Notes: a model not told the origin generated them from the letters alone. A stretch of DNA of 64,000 nucleotides from [Flavobacterium] thermophilum (GCA_900450595.1 UGGS01000002.1:682001-746000), one strand, 5' to 3'; positions 9,271 through 19,004 are shown, counted from the first letter of the stretch. Made by a program: numbers and translations.

Positions 9271-10557
9271 TCAAGCGGTCGTAAACTGCTCCTCTTCCGT
9301 CGATCCTTTCAAGGCGACGGTGGATGCTTGACCGCCGGAGATGACTTGGGCGACTTCATCAAAATAGCCGGTGCCGACTTCGCGTTGATGGCGCGTTGCA
9401 GTGTAGCCATATTTTTCAGCGGCAAATTCTGCTTGCTGCAGTTCGGCGTATGCAGCCATGCCGCGTTCTTTGTAGCCGCGCGCCAGTTCAAACATGCTGT
9501 AGTTGAGCGCGTGGAATCCAGCCAGAGTAACGAACTGGAACTTGTACCCCATTTTGCCGAGCTCTTGCTGGAATTTGGCGATCGTTTCATCGTCCAATTT
9601 TTTCTTCCAGTTGAACGACGGTGAGCAGTTGTACGCCAGCAGCTTGCCAGGGAATTTTTCGTGAATGGCTTCCGCAAACCGGCGCGCTTCTTCCAAATTC
9701 GGTTCGCTCGTTTCGCACCAAATAAGGTCGGCGTACGGCGCATAGGCAAGTCCACGGGCGATCGCCTGATCGAGCCCTGCACGCGTGCGGTAAAATCCTT
9801 CCGGCGTCCGTTCACCGGTAATAAACTGTTGATCGCGCGGATCAATGTCGCTCGTAATCAAGTCGGCCGCATTGGCGTCCGTGCGGGCGATGAGCACGGT
9901 CGGAACGCCCATGACATCGGCGGCAAGCCGCGCCGCGATCAAGTTGCGCACCGCCGTTTGCGTCGGCAAAAGCACCTTTCCGCCCAAATGTCCGCATTTT
10001 TTCTCCGATGACAGCTGGTCTTCAAAATGGACACCGGCCGCTCCCGCTTCGATCATCGCTTTCATGAGCTCAAACACGTTCAGCTGGCCGCCGAACCCCG
10101 CCTCGGCATCAGCCACGATCGGAACAAAGTAGTCGATGTCTCCACTACCTTCCAAATATTGAATTTGATCAGCGCGCTGCAACGCCTGATTAATGCGTTT
10201 GACGACGTGCGGAACACTGTTGGACGGATACAAGCTTTGGTCCGGATACATTTGCCCGGCGAGGTTGGCGTCGGCTGCCACCTGCCATCCGCTTAAATAA
10301 ATGGCTTTCAACCCGGCTTTCACTTGTTGCACGGCCTGATTCCCCGTCAACGCACCAAGCGCGTGGACATAGTCTTCGGTATGGAGCAGTTTCCATAGTT
10401 TTTCTGCGCCGCGCCGAGCGAGCGTATGCTCAATATCGATCGAGCCGCGCAGTTTAATGACATCTTCGGCGCTGTACGGGCGGACGATCCCTTTCCAGCG
10501 CTCTTCATTTTTCCAGCTTTCCTCTAATTGTCGGACACGTTCAGCAAATGACGCCAT
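9271..10557 (-). CDS. aceA: Isocitrate lyase
   Basis: Cleaves isocitrate to glyoxylate and succinate, the first step of the glyoxylate shunt for growth on acetate or fatty acids. 428 residues from ATG 10557 (ribosome site GGGGGAAGG). The catalytic signature [12 protein letters not shown] puts the active-site cysteine at about C188, and the acid cluster [14 protein letters not shown] precedes it. The length is that of the short bacterial class. It stands alone with its own promoter and terminator; no malate synthase gene is adjacent. An acyl-CoA synthetase gene lies 6 kb away, consistent with fatty acid use but not in the same operon. Confidence 0.96.
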   Translation of the reverse strand: MASFAERVRQLEESWKNEERWKGIVRPYSAEDVIKLRGSIDIEHTLARRGAEKLWKLLHTEDYVHALGALTGNQAVQQVKAGLKAIYLSGWQVAADANLAGQMYPDQSLYPSNSVPHVVKRINQALQRADQIQYLEGSGDIDYFVPIVADAEAGFGGQLNVFELMKAMIEAGAAGVHFEDQLSSEKKCGHLGGKVLLPTQTAVRNLIAARLAADVMGVPTVLIARTDANAADLITSDIDPRDQQFITGERTPEGFYRTRAGLDQAIARGLAYAPYADLIWCETSEPNLEEARRFAEAIHEKFPGKLLAYNCSPSFNWKKKLDDETIAKFQQELGKMGYKFQFVTLAGFHALNYSMFELARGYKERGMAAYAELQQAEFAAEKYGYTATRHQREVGTGYFDEVAQVISGGQASTVALKGSTEEEQFTTA

Positions 10558-10609
10558 TTTTCCTTCCCCCATCTCTTTGTTATAATACATTATTTTTATT
10601 TACGGTTTT

Positions 10610-10637
10610 ATTATATAACAGAAAGAAAAAAATGCAA
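10610..10637 (-). promoter_or_regulatory. Candidate sigma-A promoter of aceA
   Basis: On the minus strand TTGCAT is separated by 16 bases from TATAAT, about 50 bases before the aceA start codon. Confidence 0.6.
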
Positions 10638-10748
10638 GCTTTTTTTGAAACTTTTTTTGAATTAGGAAAATAGACACAAACTGTTCGTAAACAACACCGT
10701 TTTCCTATCCGTACTTTTGGTATGATCATGAATAGAGGAGTGATGGGA

Positions 10749-11339
10749 ATGAGAAAGTGGTATACGATAGCAGCGTGCCTCGTACTGTTCGGAATCGGCG
10801 CCGGCATCTTTTACTTTACCGTTTATAAGCCATCTGCCGCGCGCCTTCCCCACGATGTCACAATGGAAACTGCCTGGGGGCGTCCGTATGCGTTCGGCGA
10901 CTTGCCGCCGAAAGTGCGGCTCGTTGAGTTTATTTATACAAACTGTCCGGATATTTGTCCGAATACGACAATGCAAATGGCGAAACTGCGCGACCGGCTG
11001 GAAAGCGCCGGTGTATTTGGGCGGGATGTCGAATTTATCACCATCACGATTGATCCGGCCCGCGACACGAAAGAAAAGCTGCAAACATATGCCCGCACGT
11101 TTGGCGTAACCGGCGACGGGCAAGGCTGGGTATTTTTGCGCGGCAGCGAGGACGAAACAAAAAAAACAGCCGACGCCTTCGATTTTCAATACCGAGACCC
11201 GGGCAACGGGATGATTGTGCATACAGCGCTCGCGTACTTGCTTGACCGCGATGGCCGCGTCATTGAGCAGGTCGGGATGGGGACTTCGCGGTTTCACGTC
11301 GATGACGTATATGAAACCATTATGAATGAGTTGCCGTAA
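10749..11339 (+). CDS. Sco1/SenC-family copper-binding thioredoxin-like protein
   Basis: Membrane-anchored thioredoxin-fold protein that delivers copper to the CuA site of cytochrome c oxidase (B. subtilis YpmQ/BsSco is the model). 196 residues from ATG 10749 (GAGGAG eight bases upstream). There is an N-terminal membrane segment at about residues 7-24, then the copper ligands C66 and C70 in NCPDICPNT and the conserved H158 in IVHTALAYL. The first segment lacks a lipobox cysteine in the usual place, so it is probably a membrane anchor. It is a single gene closed by a long hairpin. Confidence 0.92.
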   Translation: MRKWYTIAACLVLFGIGAGIFYFTVYKPSAARLPHDVTMETAWGRPYAFGDLPPKVRLVEFIYTNCPDICPNTTMQMAKLRDRLESAGVFGRDVEFITITIDPARDTKEKLQTYARTFGVTGDGQGWVFLRGSEDETKKTADAFDFQYRDPGNGMIVHTALAYLLDRDGRVIEQVGMGTSRFHVDDVYETIMNELP

Positions 11340-11349
11340 TATCGCCGCA

Positions 11350-11387
11350 ACAAACAGGTGTCCCGATCACTCGGGACACCTGTTTGT
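11350..11387. terminator. Long perfect hairpin between convergent genes
   Basis: A 17-bp perfect inverted repeat (ACAAACAGGTGTCCCGA and its complement) closes a four-base loop between the Sco gene (+) and azlD (-). There is no clear T-run on either side, but the position suggests a bidirectional terminator. Confidence 0.7.
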
Positions 11388-11451
11388 GCTGGATGATGTG
11401 TGTTCCAGGGAAATCCGGCGCCTTTTGCCCCCTTGCCAAAGACAGCATCGT

Positions 11452-11757
11452 TCAAACGACGAGCGAATACAGACTGAGGACCGCAACCGCGGCAAGAACG
11501 ACGACCATGACATTGGCCCCGAACCAAGCCGCGATGACAGCCGCCGCAAAACCAATGGCTCCGAACACAACATCATCTTGGATGAAAAAAACGTCAGGAA
11601 TAATGAGCGCCCCAAGCACTGCATACGGCACGTTTTTCAGCACCCCTTGCCAAAACGGCGGCAGCTGGATGCGGCCGAGCAGCACAAACGGCAGCAGGCG
11701 GGGCAAGTACGTCACGACTCCCATGCCGATGATCATCCAGACGATCGTGCTATTCAT
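11452..11757 (-). CDS. azlD: Branched-chain amino acid exporter small subunit AzlD
   Basis: Small hydrophobic partner of AzlC in the LIV-E family of branched-chain amino acid (and analogue) exporters. 101 residues from ATG 11757, overlapping the azlC stop by eight bases. Four hydrophobic segments and the family stretch VVTYLPRLLPFVLLGR are visible. Frames extending further upstream run through azlC and are not plausible starts. The two genes form a simple azlCD operon that converges on the Sco gene. Confidence 0.88.
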   Translation of the reverse strand: MNSTIVWMIIGMGVVTYLPRLLPFVLLGRIQLPPFWQGVLKNVPYAVLGALIIPDVFFIQDDVVFGAIGFAAAVIAAWFGANVMVVVLAAVAVLSLYSLVV

Positions 11758-12466
11758 CGCCGTTTCCTCCTTCTTTCGCCAGCCATTGAACGATGACAGC
11801 CGACAGCAACGTAGCCAACACGATCGACCATCCTTTCGACAAGTGAAGAACAAACGTGCCGATGGAATTAAACAAAGCGGACAGCCCCGCCAGCCATACG
11901 ATTTTCCGTTGCTTTTTCAACGCCGGCACAAGCAGCCCGATAAACATGGCGTACAAGGCGATCGACATGCTTTCCTGCAGGCTTTCCGGCAGGCTCGCCC
12001 CTACGGCATGCCCAATGCCGGAATTGACCACCCAGCTGCCGTACGCCATGGCAATCAATCCAAACATATACGAAGCGTTGACCGTCCCCTCTTTCATCGC
12101 GGCCACTGAAAACGTTTCATCGGTGATGCCAAAGGCGTACAACGCTTTTTTCCAAAATGCATCCGGCTCGGCTTTTTCGCTCAGGGAAGCGGACATTAAA
12201 AAATGGCGAATATTTAAAATAAACGTCGTCAACACGATTTCCAACGCCCCGGTGCCGGCGGCAATCAAACTGAGGGCAATATATTGCGAAGCGCCGGCAA
12301 AGACAACAAGGCTCATCAGCACCGTTTCGCCAAGCGTCAGCCCGGTCGTCTTGGCGAGTAGTCCAAAAGCGAGCGCAATCGGCGTATAGCCAATGGCGAT
12401 CGCCACCCCCGCTTGCACTCCTTGGCGAAACGGCGCCATCTTGCCAGCTTCCCATGTCGTTTCCAC
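11750..12466 (-). CDS. azlC: Branched-chain amino acid exporter large subunit AzlC
   Basis: Membrane exporter subunit of the AzlC/YgaZ family. 238 residues from a GTG at 12466 preceded by GGGGGGA. It has about six hydrophobic segments and the family stretches FGLLAKTTGLT, FAGASQYIALSL and LTTFILNIRHFLMSASL. With azlD it is expected to export leucine, isoleucine or valine, or toxic analogues; the actual substrate is not shown by the sequence. No Lrp/AsnC-type regulator lies next to it. Confidence 0.9.
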   Translation of the reverse strand: METTWEAGKMAPFRQGVQAGVAIAIGYTPIALAFGLLAKTTGLTLGETVLMSLVVFAGASQYIALSLIAAGTGALEIVLTTFILNIRHFLMSASLSEKAEPDAFWKKALYAFGITDETFSVAAMKEGTVNASYMFGLIAMAYGSWVVNSGIGHAVGASLPESLQESMSIALYAMFIGLLVPALKKQRKIVWLAGLSALFNSIGTFVLHLSKGWSIVLATLLSAVIVQWLAKEGGNGDE

Positions 12467-12616
12467 TGATCATCCCCCCGTCTTGCTAGATTAATAGCTC
12501 CATTATGCAAAAAAGAACGATGTTTCGCAACCCGAACATCCATCACAATTTTTTCCCCTATGATATAATCAAATTGATTGACGATCGATTTGTCACAAGA
12601 AAAGGAGTGCACGTCC

Positions 12617-13477
12617 ATGACCGTAAAAGCATATGTTTTGACCGAACGCGGCTTCCTTCGTTCCGAACAAGTCGCCTATCCGATGGAAGAACGCGGCTTG
12701 CAGTTTGGCGACGGCGTCTACGAAGTCGTTCGTCTATACAGCGGCACGTACATCTGGCTCCATGAACATCTAGACCGCCTATACCGCTCGGCGGCGGCCA
12801 TTCGCCTCGCCGTTCCGTTCAGCCATGAAGAGTTGGCTGAGCGGCTCGAGCAGCTGCGCCGCATGAACGATGTGCGCGAAGATGCCATTTTGTATTTGCA
12901 AGTGACGCGGGGGAGCTTCCCGCGCAGCCATGCATTTCCGGCCGAAAACCGGCCGAATTTGTACGCCTACATTCAGCCGATGGCGCGAAAAACGGAGGAA
13001 ATGGCGCGCGGCGTGCGCGCGATTTTGACCAAAGACGTCCGCTGGGAGTACTGCTGCATTAAAAGCTTGAACTTGCTGCCGAACGTACTTGCAAAACAAG
13101 AAGCCGTCGAGCGCGGAGCGTTTGAAGCGATTCTCCACCGCGACGGCGTCGTGACCGAGGGAAGTTCATCGAACATTTTCCTTGTCAAGCACAAAACCGT
13201 CTATACTCACCCAACGACGGAGCGGATTTTAAACGGCATCGTCCGCACCAAAGTGAAGGAATTTTGCGCTGAACTTGGCATTCCGTTCATCGAAAAGGCG
13301 TTTTCCGTCAGCAGTCTCGCCGAAGCCGATGAACTGTTTTTGACGAGCACCACCTCGGCGATCACCCCGATCGTCCAAGTAGAAGAAACATTGATCGGAA
13401 ACGGTGAACCGGGGGACGTGACGAAAGCGCTGCAAGCCGCCTATCAAAAGGCGACCAAGCCGCTTCCAACCGCTTGA
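12617..13477 (+). CDS. dat: D-amino acid aminotransferase
   Basis: PLP-dependent fold-type IV transaminase that makes D-alanine and D-glutamate for cell wall from D-amino acid and keto acid pairs. 286 residues from ATG 12617 with AAGGAG nine bases upstream; in-frame codons further up lack a ribosome site. The Schiff-base lysine is K149 in CCIKSLNLLPN, and the cofactor-binding stretches GVVTEGSSSNIF and TSTTSAITPI are intact. A TATAAT-like hexamer lies about 60 bases upstream. The gene is monocistronic and convergent with the following ABC transporter operon. Confidence 0.93.
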   Translation: MTVKAYVLTERGFLRSEQVAYPMEERGLQFGDGVYEVVRLYSGTYIWLHEHLDRLYRSAAAIRLAVPFSHEELAERLEQLRRMNDVREDAILYLQVTRGSFPRSHAFPAENRPNLYAYIQPMARKTEEMARGVRAILTKDVRWEYCCIKSLNLLPNVLAKQEAVERGAFEAILHRDGVVTEGSSSNIFLVKHKTVYTHPTTERILNGIVRTKVKEFCAELGIPFIEKAFSVSSLAEADELFLTSTTSAITPIVQVEETLIGNGEPGDVTKALQAAYQKATKPLPTA

Positions 13478-13494
13478 CCCGTTCCGTTGCACCG

Positions 13495-13534
13495 AAAACG
13501 AGGCGCCCGCAACGTTGGGGCACCTCGTTTCGTT
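13495..13534. terminator. Bidirectional terminator between dat and the ABC operon
   Basis: The stem AAACGAGGCGCCC with GGGGCACCTCGTTT (G-U pairs allowed) is flanked by A-rich and T-rich sides, placed between convergent stops. Confidence 0.8.
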
Positions 13535-14332
13535 TTATGAACCGAGCACAGCGCGGTCGCTCGCAAACCGGCTGCCGCGGATGCGCTGAAACTCTTCCAA
13601 CAGCCGCTCGACTGTCAATTTTTCTTTTTCCTCTCCCTCGGCCGTGAAAATAATTTGCCCTCCATCCATCATGATGAGCCGGTTGCCAAGGCGAATCGCC
13701 TGCTCCATATTGTGCGTGACCATCAGCGTCGTCAACTGATGCTGTCTGACAATTTCCTTCGTCAATTCGGTGACAAGCTCGGCCCGCGCCGGGTCGAGGG
13801 CGGCGGTATGTTCATCAAGCAAGAGCACATCCGGCTTTGTGAATGTGGCCATCAACAGTGAAAGCGCCTGCCGCTCCCCGCCGGAGAGAAGGCCGACTTT
13901 AGCGGCGAGCCGGTCTTCGAGCCCTAAATGGAGCGTTTGCAGCGTTTCCCGAAACCACTTTCGCTTTTCTCTTGTTACACCAAGACGCAGCGTGCGCCGT
14001 CTTGTTCGGTTGTAAGCGAGCGCCAAATTTTCCTCGATCGTCATATGGGGGGCGGTGCCGGCCATCGGATCTTGAAACACGCGGCCGATGTAGCGGGCGC
14101 GGGCATGTTCTTTGAGCGCCGTGACGTTGCGGCCGTTGATCCACACTTCACCCGTATCAGGGGACAGCCGGCCGGAAATGATATTCATCAACGTCGACTT
14201 TCCGGCGCCGTTGCTGCCGATGACCGTGACAAAATCGCCGGGGGCCAGCGTTAAATCAATCCCCCGCAAGGCGACTTTTTCATCAGCAGTTCCTTCGTTA
14301 AATACTTTTGTAATTCGTTTTAGCTCCAGCAA
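13535..14332 (-). CDS. ABC transporter ATPase, TrpZ-like
   Basis: ATPase of a three-gene importer whose binding protein belongs to the ABC_sub_bind (TrpX/TrpY) class. 265 residues with Walker A GSNGAGKST, signature LSGGERQAL, Walker B DVLLLDEHTAAL and switch histidine in VTHN. The likely start is TTG 14332 (LLELKRI), because GGGGAGA sits just before it; a TTG six codons up at 14350 is an alternative. The start lies inside the 3' end of the permease gene, giving a 35-base overlap. By analogy with streptococcal TrpXYZ the substrate may be tryptophan or another aromatic compound; this is inference. Confidence 0.88.
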   Translation of the reverse strand: MLELKRITKVFNEGTADEKVALRGIDLTLAPGDFVTVIGSNGAGKSTLMNIISGRLSPDTGEVWINGRNVTALKEHARARYIGRVFQDPMAGTAPHMTIEENLALAYNRTRRRTLRLGVTREKRKWFRETLQTLHLGLEDRLAAKVGLLSGGERQALSLLMATFTKPDVLLLDEHTAALDPARAELVTELTKEIVRQHQLTTLMVTHNMEQAIRLGNRLIMMDGGQIIFTAEGEEKEKLTVERLLEEFQRIRGSRFASDRAVLGS

Positions 14333-15302
14333 CCGTCTCTCCCCTCTCAAGCTGTGCTGCTTTCCGTTTTTTCCTCTGTTTTTCTTTTTGCGCCGCCGCC
14401 ACGTTCGGGACGATCAGCGCCAGTATCACAATCGCCGCCGTGATCAACTTTACATCGCCCGTCTCCAAAAACTCAACCCGCAGCGCAAGCGCCAAAATGA
14501 GCCGATACACAATGGCGCCGCCAATCACCGCCCATGTCGCTCGCGCAACCGAACGGGCGCCAAACAGCGCCTCTCCGATGATGACAGACGCAAGTCCGAT
14601 GACGATCATCCCGATTCCCATGCCGACGTCGCTGAATCCGCCATACTGGGCAACAAGCGCCCCAGACAAAGCGACCAACGCATTCGACAGCCCGAGTCCG
14701 AAGACGATCAACCAGTCAGTGTTGGCGGAAAAACTGGCCACCATCGGTTTGTTGTCCCCGGTCGCCCGCAGCGCGATTCCGACTTCCGTTTTCAACAGCC
14801 AATCGAGCAGCCATTTCACCACGAGCGCGACGACGGCCATCGAAACGAGCACCGCCCACGTCCGCGGCGCAAACCCGGTGAAAGAAAACAGCTTGTTGAG
14901 CGTCTCATCCAATCCGGATTGCCGCCAGGCGGCAGTGATTTTCGTGATGACCGTTTCTTGCTGCAACAGCGGTACATTCGACTTTCCCATGATGCGCAAA
15001 TTGATGGAATATAAAGCAATCATCATTAAAATGCCGGATAAAAGCGGATTGATTTTCCCTTTCGTATGCAAAAGCCCGGTCAGCGCCCCGGCGGCAAAGC
15101 CGGCCGCAAGCGCTGCAGCCGACGCAGCAAACGGATCCGCTCCGCCTGTGATGAGCACCGCGGCGACCGAAGCGCCGGTGACAAAGCTGCCGTCAACCGT
15201 TAAATCCGGAAAATCCAGCACGCGGAATGACAAATAGACGCCAAGCGCCATCACCGCATAAATCAACCCCGCTTCCACCGAACCAAACATCGCTGCCGAC
15301 AT
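14298..15302 (-). CDS. ABC transporter permease, TrpY-like
   Basis: Membrane permease of the importer at 13.5-16.4 kb, BPD_transp_2-like fold. 334 residues from ATG 15302, which follows GGGGGGGG by five bases. It has about nine hydrophobic segments with the conserved stretches VLDFPDLTVDGSFVTGA, GLLHTKGKINPLLSGILMM and YGGFSDVGMGIGMIVIGLAS. The C-terminus is a lysine- and arginine-rich cytoplasmic tail (QKEKQRKKRKAAQ). It sits between the binding protein and ATPase genes in a tight operon. Confidence 0.88.
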   Translation of the reverse strand: MSAAMFGSVEAGLIYAVMALGVYLSFRVLDFPDLTVDGSFVTGASVAAVLITGGADPFAASAAALAAGFAAGALTGLLHTKGKINPLLSGILMMIALYSINLRIMGKSNVPLLQQETVITKITAAWRQSGLDETLNKLFSFTGFAPRTWAVLVSMAVVALVVKWLLDWLLKTEVGIALRATGDNKPMVASFSANTDWLIVFGLGLSNALVALSGALVAQYGGFSDVGMGIGMIVIGLASVIIGEALFGARSVARATWAVIGGAIVYRLILALALRVEFLETGDVKLITAAIVILALIVPNVAAAQKEKQRKKRKAAQLERGETVAGAKTNYKSI

Positions 15303-15357
15303 GCCTACCCCCCCTGTTGGTGACAAATCCCTCCTTCAATGAAGGAGGGACGGCCGT

Positions 15358-16368
15358 TTATTCAATATACTCAGCGATCGAATCCCATTCCGGATTGAGC
15401 TCAATCCCCATTTCTTGCGCGGCTTTTTTGTTGATGACAAGCTTCAATTTTTGCGGATACTGAACCGGCAGATCGGCCGGCTTTTTGCCGTCCTGCAAAA
15501 TTTGCGCCGCCATTTCCCCGGCTTCATAACCGATGTCATAATAGTCGAACCCATACGCCGCAAACCCGCCGCGCTTCACAGAATCAAGCTCGCCGACAAA
15601 CAGCGGAATGTCATGCTCGTTCGCCACTTGAATGACCGATTCCAACGCGGACACCACCGTGTTGTCAGTGATGATATACAGGCAGTCCACTTTGCCGACA
15701 AGCGATTCCGTTGCCTGCTTCACTTCAGCCGAGGTCGATACCGACGCCGAAACGACTTGCAAATCGGTTCCTTGCATCGCCTTTTTCACCTGCTCGATTT
15801 GAGCGACGGAGTTTTGTTCGCCGGCGTTGTAGACCATGCCGACACGGTTGCCTTTGATATATTTGTCAATAAACTGCACCGTTTTCGGAATGGCCTCCGG
15901 GTGCGTATCGGTCGTTCCCGTCACATTGCCGCCCGGCTTTTCCATCGATTGGACAAGCTGTGCGCCGACCGGGTCGGTCACCGAAGTGAACACGATTGGA
16001 ATGTCTTTTGTCGCATTGAGCGCCGCCTGCACGCTTGGCGTTGAGTTGGCGAAAATCAAGTCGACGCCGTCCGAAACAAAATTATTGGCGATCGTTTGGT
16101 TGTTGCTTTGGTCGCCTTGGGCGATTTGCACGTCATACTCAACGGACAGCCCTTTGTCTTTTAACGCCTGCTGGAATCCCTTGCGCGCCGCATCGAGCGA
16201 CGGATGCTCGACAATTTGCGTCACGCCGATATGGTATGTTTTTTCCTTCCCGCCTTGTCCGCCGCTTCCCTCGCTGTTTGTTGCCGTTTCTTTCGCTCCG
16301 CCGCAGCCGCCAAGCAATAAAAAGCCGGCTGCACACACCGCGGCGAACCGCCGAATCGATTGGCCCAT
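15358..16368 (-). CDS. ABC transporter substrate-binding lipoprotein, TrpX-like
   Basis: Extracytoplasmic solute receptor of the ABC_sub_bind family. 336 residues from ATG 16368 (GGGGGATGGG upstream). A lipoprotein signal with lipobox LLLGGC at residues 17-22 is followed by a glycine/serine-rich linker, then a two-domain periplasmic-binding fold (YHIGVTQIVEHPSLDAARKG near the N-terminus). It is first in the operon and closest to the promoter. The substrate is assigned only by family similarity to tryptophan/tyrosine receptors; I see no T-box or TRAP site in its 128-base upstream region. Confidence 0.87.
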   Translation of the reverse strand: MGQSIRRFAAVCAAGFLLLGGCGGAKETATNSEGSGGQGGKEKTYHIGVTQIVEHPSLDAARKGFQQALKDKGLSVEYDVQIAQGDQSNNQTIANNFVSDGVDLIFANSTPSVQAALNATKDIPIVFTSVTDPVGAQLVQSMEKPGGNVTGTTDTHPEAIPKTVQFIDKYIKGNRVGMVYNAGEQNSVAQIEQVKKAMQGTDLQVVSASVSTSAEVKQATESLVGKVDCLYIITDNTVVSALESVIQVANEHDIPLFVGELDSVKRGGFAAYGFDYYDIGYEAGEMAAQILQDGKKPADLPVQYPQKLKLVINKKAAQEMGIELNPEWDSIAEYIE

Positions 16369-16458
16369 GATCCCATCCCCCTATGTAGAGAAGTTTAGTC
16401 CTTTTAAACTTTTATGTGTTAAATTATATAAATTTATCTACTTGTTTTCAATATACTA

Positions 16459-16493
16459 TTCAAAAAAAAGAAAAGGTGCTGAAAATTCAGCAC
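16459..16493 (-). terminator. Terminator of lcfB
   Basis: GGTGCTGAA and TTCAGCACC pair around a short loop with an A-rich flank that becomes a T-run on the minus strand, directly after the lcfB stop. Confidence 0.88.
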
Positions 16494-16495
16494 CA

Positions 16496-18040
16496 TCAAG
16501 CGTGGGAAGACGCGAGCTGCTCTTTTAACGCCCGCCGCAAGATTTTTCCTGTTGCATTTTTCGGCAACTCATCGAGGAAGCGGATTTCACTCGGCACTTT
16601 ATATTTCGCCAGTCGTTCACGGCAGTAGGCGAGCAGCTGCTCTTCGGCCAGCTCCGGTTGTTTCTTCACCACAAACGCCCGCACCGCCTCTCCGTAATCC
16701 GGGTCCGGCACGCCGATCACAGCGGCTTCGACGACGCCCGGATGACTGTACAGCACTTCCTCGACCTCACGCGGATATACATTGTAGCCGCCGACGATGA
16801 TCATCTCTTTTTTCCGGTCGACGATGTAGAAATAGCCCTCCTCATCCATACGCGCCAAATCGCCGGTGTGCAGCCAGCCATCGCGCAAGGCAGCCGCCGT
16901 TTCTTCCGGCATTTTGTAGTACCCTTTCATGACGTTCGGGCCGCGCACAACAAGTTCACCGACTTCGCCGACAGGCACTTCTTCACCGTATTCATTGACG
17001 ACCTTGTTCTCAACATTTTTAATGCTTGTCCCGATCGAACCGGGCTTGCGCGGCCGATCGAGAGGATTAAAGCAAGTGACAGGAGACGCTTCCGAAAGCC
17101 CATATCCTTCTGAAATGATGACGTTGAACTTTTTCTCAAAATTTTCAAGCAAAGCGACCGGCATTGAAGCGCCTCCTGAGATGCAAAGGCGGAGCGTCCG
17201 CAAATCGTCCGCGCTTCCACCTTCGTACTGATAAAGGAAATTGTACATCGTCGGCACGCCGGCAAAAATCGTCGCCTTTTCCTCTCGGGCCAGCTGAAAC
17301 AACTTTGCTGGGCTGAACTTTGGCATGATGAGCACCGTTCCGCCGTTCATCAGCGGGGCATTGAGCGCCACGGTCAAGCAAAAGACATGAAACATCGGCA
17401 ACGCGGCGATGACGCGATCGTTTTCATTGATGCCTAAATAATCAGCCGTATCTTGCGCATTGCTGTATATGTTTTTATGAGTGAGCATCGCCCCTTTCGG
17501 CTTGCCGGTTGTTCCGGATGTATACAAAATGACGGCGACATCGTCATCACCCAGTTCAGGTCCGGTAAAGTCCGGGCTGCCGTCCGCCAACACTTCTGCA
17601 AACGATTTCATCCCTTCCGACAGCGAAACACCTTTCTCCTTCCCTTCCGGCGTTTCACAAACGATCGCATGCTCGAGCAGCGGAAGCCGCTTCTTCGCCT
17701 CCACAAACAACGGAGCGAGCAAATCGAGCCCGATTACCGCTTTGACGTCGCCATTAAGCAAAATATACCCAATTTCTTCCGGCGTATAAATCGGATTGAT
17801 CGGGATGACGGTCGCTCCGAGCCGCAGCGCCCCGTACAGGCCGATGACAAATTGCGGCGAATTGCCAAGCAATAAGGCGATGTGATCCCCCCGGCGAATG
17901 CCAAGCTGCGCCAATCCGTCGGCAAACCGCGACACCGCGGCGTCCAATTGTTGATACGTGCATCGTTCCCCCATAAACACGTACGCTTCTTTGTCCGGTA
18001 GTTGTTTGGCGATTTGCGCCAACCGCGTCGTTAAGTTCAT
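16496..18040 (-). CDS. lcfB: Long-chain fatty acid-CoA ligase
   Basis: AMP-forming acyl-CoA synthetase that activates fatty acids for beta-oxidation. 514 residues, essentially the length of B. subtilis LcfB (YhfL). It carries the phosphate-binding loop [10 protein letters not shown], the motif [10 protein letters not shown], the hinge region [27 protein letters not shown] and the C-terminal lysine in [11 protein letters not shown] needed for adenylation. The start at ATG 18040 has GGGGGAG just upstream. A FadR-like palindrome lies 22 bases before the start codon, consistent with repression relieved by acyl-CoA. Confidence 0.94.
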   Translation of the reverse strand: MNLTTRLAQIAKQLPDKEAYVFMGERCTYQQLDAAVSRFADGLAQLGIRRGDHIALLLGNSPQFVIGLYGALRLGATVIPINPIYTPEEIGYILLNGDVKAVIGLDLLAPLFVEAKKRLPLLEHAIVCETPEGKEKGVSLSEGMKSFAEVLADGSPDFTGPELGDDDVAVILYTSGTTGKPKGAMLTHKNIYSNAQDTADYLGINENDRVIAALPMFHVFCLTVALNAPLMNGGTVLIMPKFSPAKLFQLAREEKATIFAGVPTMYNFLYQYEGGSADDLRTLRLCISGGASMPVALLENFEKKFNVIISEGYGLSEASPVTCFNPLDRPRKPGSIGTSIKNVENKVVNEYGEEVPVGEVGELVVRGPNVMKGYYKMPEETAAALRDGWLHTGDLARMDEEGYFYIVDRKKEMIIVGGYNVYPREVEEVLYSHPGVVEAAVIGVPDPDYGEAVRAFVVKKQPELAEEQLLAYCRERLAKYKVPSEIRFLDELPKNATGKILRRALKEQLASSHA

Positions 18041-18062
18041 CCAATCTCCCCCTTAAAAATGA

Positions 18063-18078
18063 ATGAATGACCATTCAT
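18063..18078. promoter_or_regulatory. Candidate FadR (YsiA) operator upstream of lcfB
   Basis: The palindrome ATGAATG-AC-CATTCAT matches the TGAATGA/TCATTCA arms of the Bacillus FadR box. It sits in the short leader of lcfB, where binding would block transcription. Confidence 0.7.
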
Positions 18079-18111
18079 TTTTCAAGTAAAAAAATTCGAA
18101 CTATAATTTAT

Positions 18112-18172
18112 TATAAAAAAAAGAACGGCGAAGGACAAGCGAAAGCGCTTCCCTCGCCATTTTTTTTCGCTG
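18112..18172 (-). terminator. Terminator of yhfI
   Basis: Imperfect stem GGCGAGGGAAGCG with CGCTTGTCCTTCGCC, followed on the minus strand by eight T. It lies just past the yhfI stop. Confidence 0.75.
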
Positions 18173-18179
18173 CTTTTCG

Positions 18180-18914
18180 CTACTGCGCCCACACTAAGCC
18201 GGTGCGGGCGAGGCGAATAACGCCGCGGAACGTCCGCTCCGCTTCTTCAACGAGCTGTTCGTGCCTGCCAATGTGCGGCAAGTGCGTCAACCATAGTTCA
18301 CCAACGCCCGCCCCCTCGGCGATGGCCGCCGCTTCCTCGCTCGTCATATGGCCGGCCGGCGCCGCGTTTTGTCCGGCGTAAAAATTGCACTCGCAAATGA
18401 GCAAGTCAGCTCCTTTGGCAAACGGTATAAATTCCGGCATGTAGCTCGAATCAGCCGTGTACACGACCGTGTTGCCGCCGGCAGTGATGCGCATCGCATA
18501 ACACGGAACCGGATGGACTGTTTTCAAAAATGAAAGCGAAAACGGACCGACCGCAAGCACCTTGGCCGGGTCATAAGGAATCCCTTCCGTAATGCCGCTA
18601 TGCGTCAGGCGGGCGAAGGCCGCCTCATCTTCTTGGTGGCCGTAAATCGGCAGCACCGGCAAATCCGCCCCTACATTTTTATGAATGAGGCGCGCATATT
18701 GGAGCGGGCCGATATCGGCGATATGATCATAGTGATAGTGGGAGACGACAACCGCATCCAAGTTTTCTACAGCCGTGTAGTTTTGCAGCTTGGCGAGCGC
18801 CCCGCTTCCGCAGTCGACAAGCATGCGAAACCCGTCATGCTCAAACAAATAAGCGGATGTCGCTTCGTTGGCGGCGGGAAACCCTCCCCAATAGCCGATG
18901 ACTGTCACTTTCAT
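18180..18914 (-). CDS. yhfI: Metallo-beta-lactamase-fold hydrolase, YhfI-like
   Basis: Member of the metal-dependent hydrolase superfamily; the substrate is unknown. 244 residues from ATG 18914, equal in length to B. subtilis YhfI. The metal-binding motif HxHxDH is H59, H61, D63, H64 in VVSHYHYDHIAD, with a later histidine in HPVPCYAMRI, the aspartate in YTADSSYMPE and the histidine in WLTHLPHI. It may act on nucleic acids or cyclic phosphates, as some relatives do, but the sequence does not decide this. It is divergent from yhfH. Confidence 0.88.
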   Translation of the reverse strand: MKVTVIGYWGGFPAANEATSAYLFEHDGFRMLVDCGSGALAKLQNYTAVENLDAVVVSHYHYDHIADIGPLQYARLIHKNVGADLPVLPIYGHQEDEAAFARLTHSGITEGIPYDPAKVLAVGPFSLSFLKTVHPVPCYAMRITAGGNTVVYTADSSYMPEFIPFAKGADLLICECNFYAGQNAAPAGHMTSEEAAAIAEGAGVGELWLTHLPHIGRHEQLVEEAERTFRGVIRLARTGLVWAQ

Positions 18915-19004
18915 TTCCTTTCCTCTCCTTCCACCCATTTTGTCTTCATCATACACGACGGCTGCCTTTTTTTCATCTTTGTTGATTTTGTTTTAAAACA
19001 CCTA

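Noticed and set aside
16369..16458. Tryptophan-responsive leader of the TrpXYZ-like operon
   Set aside because: No (G/U)AG triplet array or T-box; only an AT-rich stretch.
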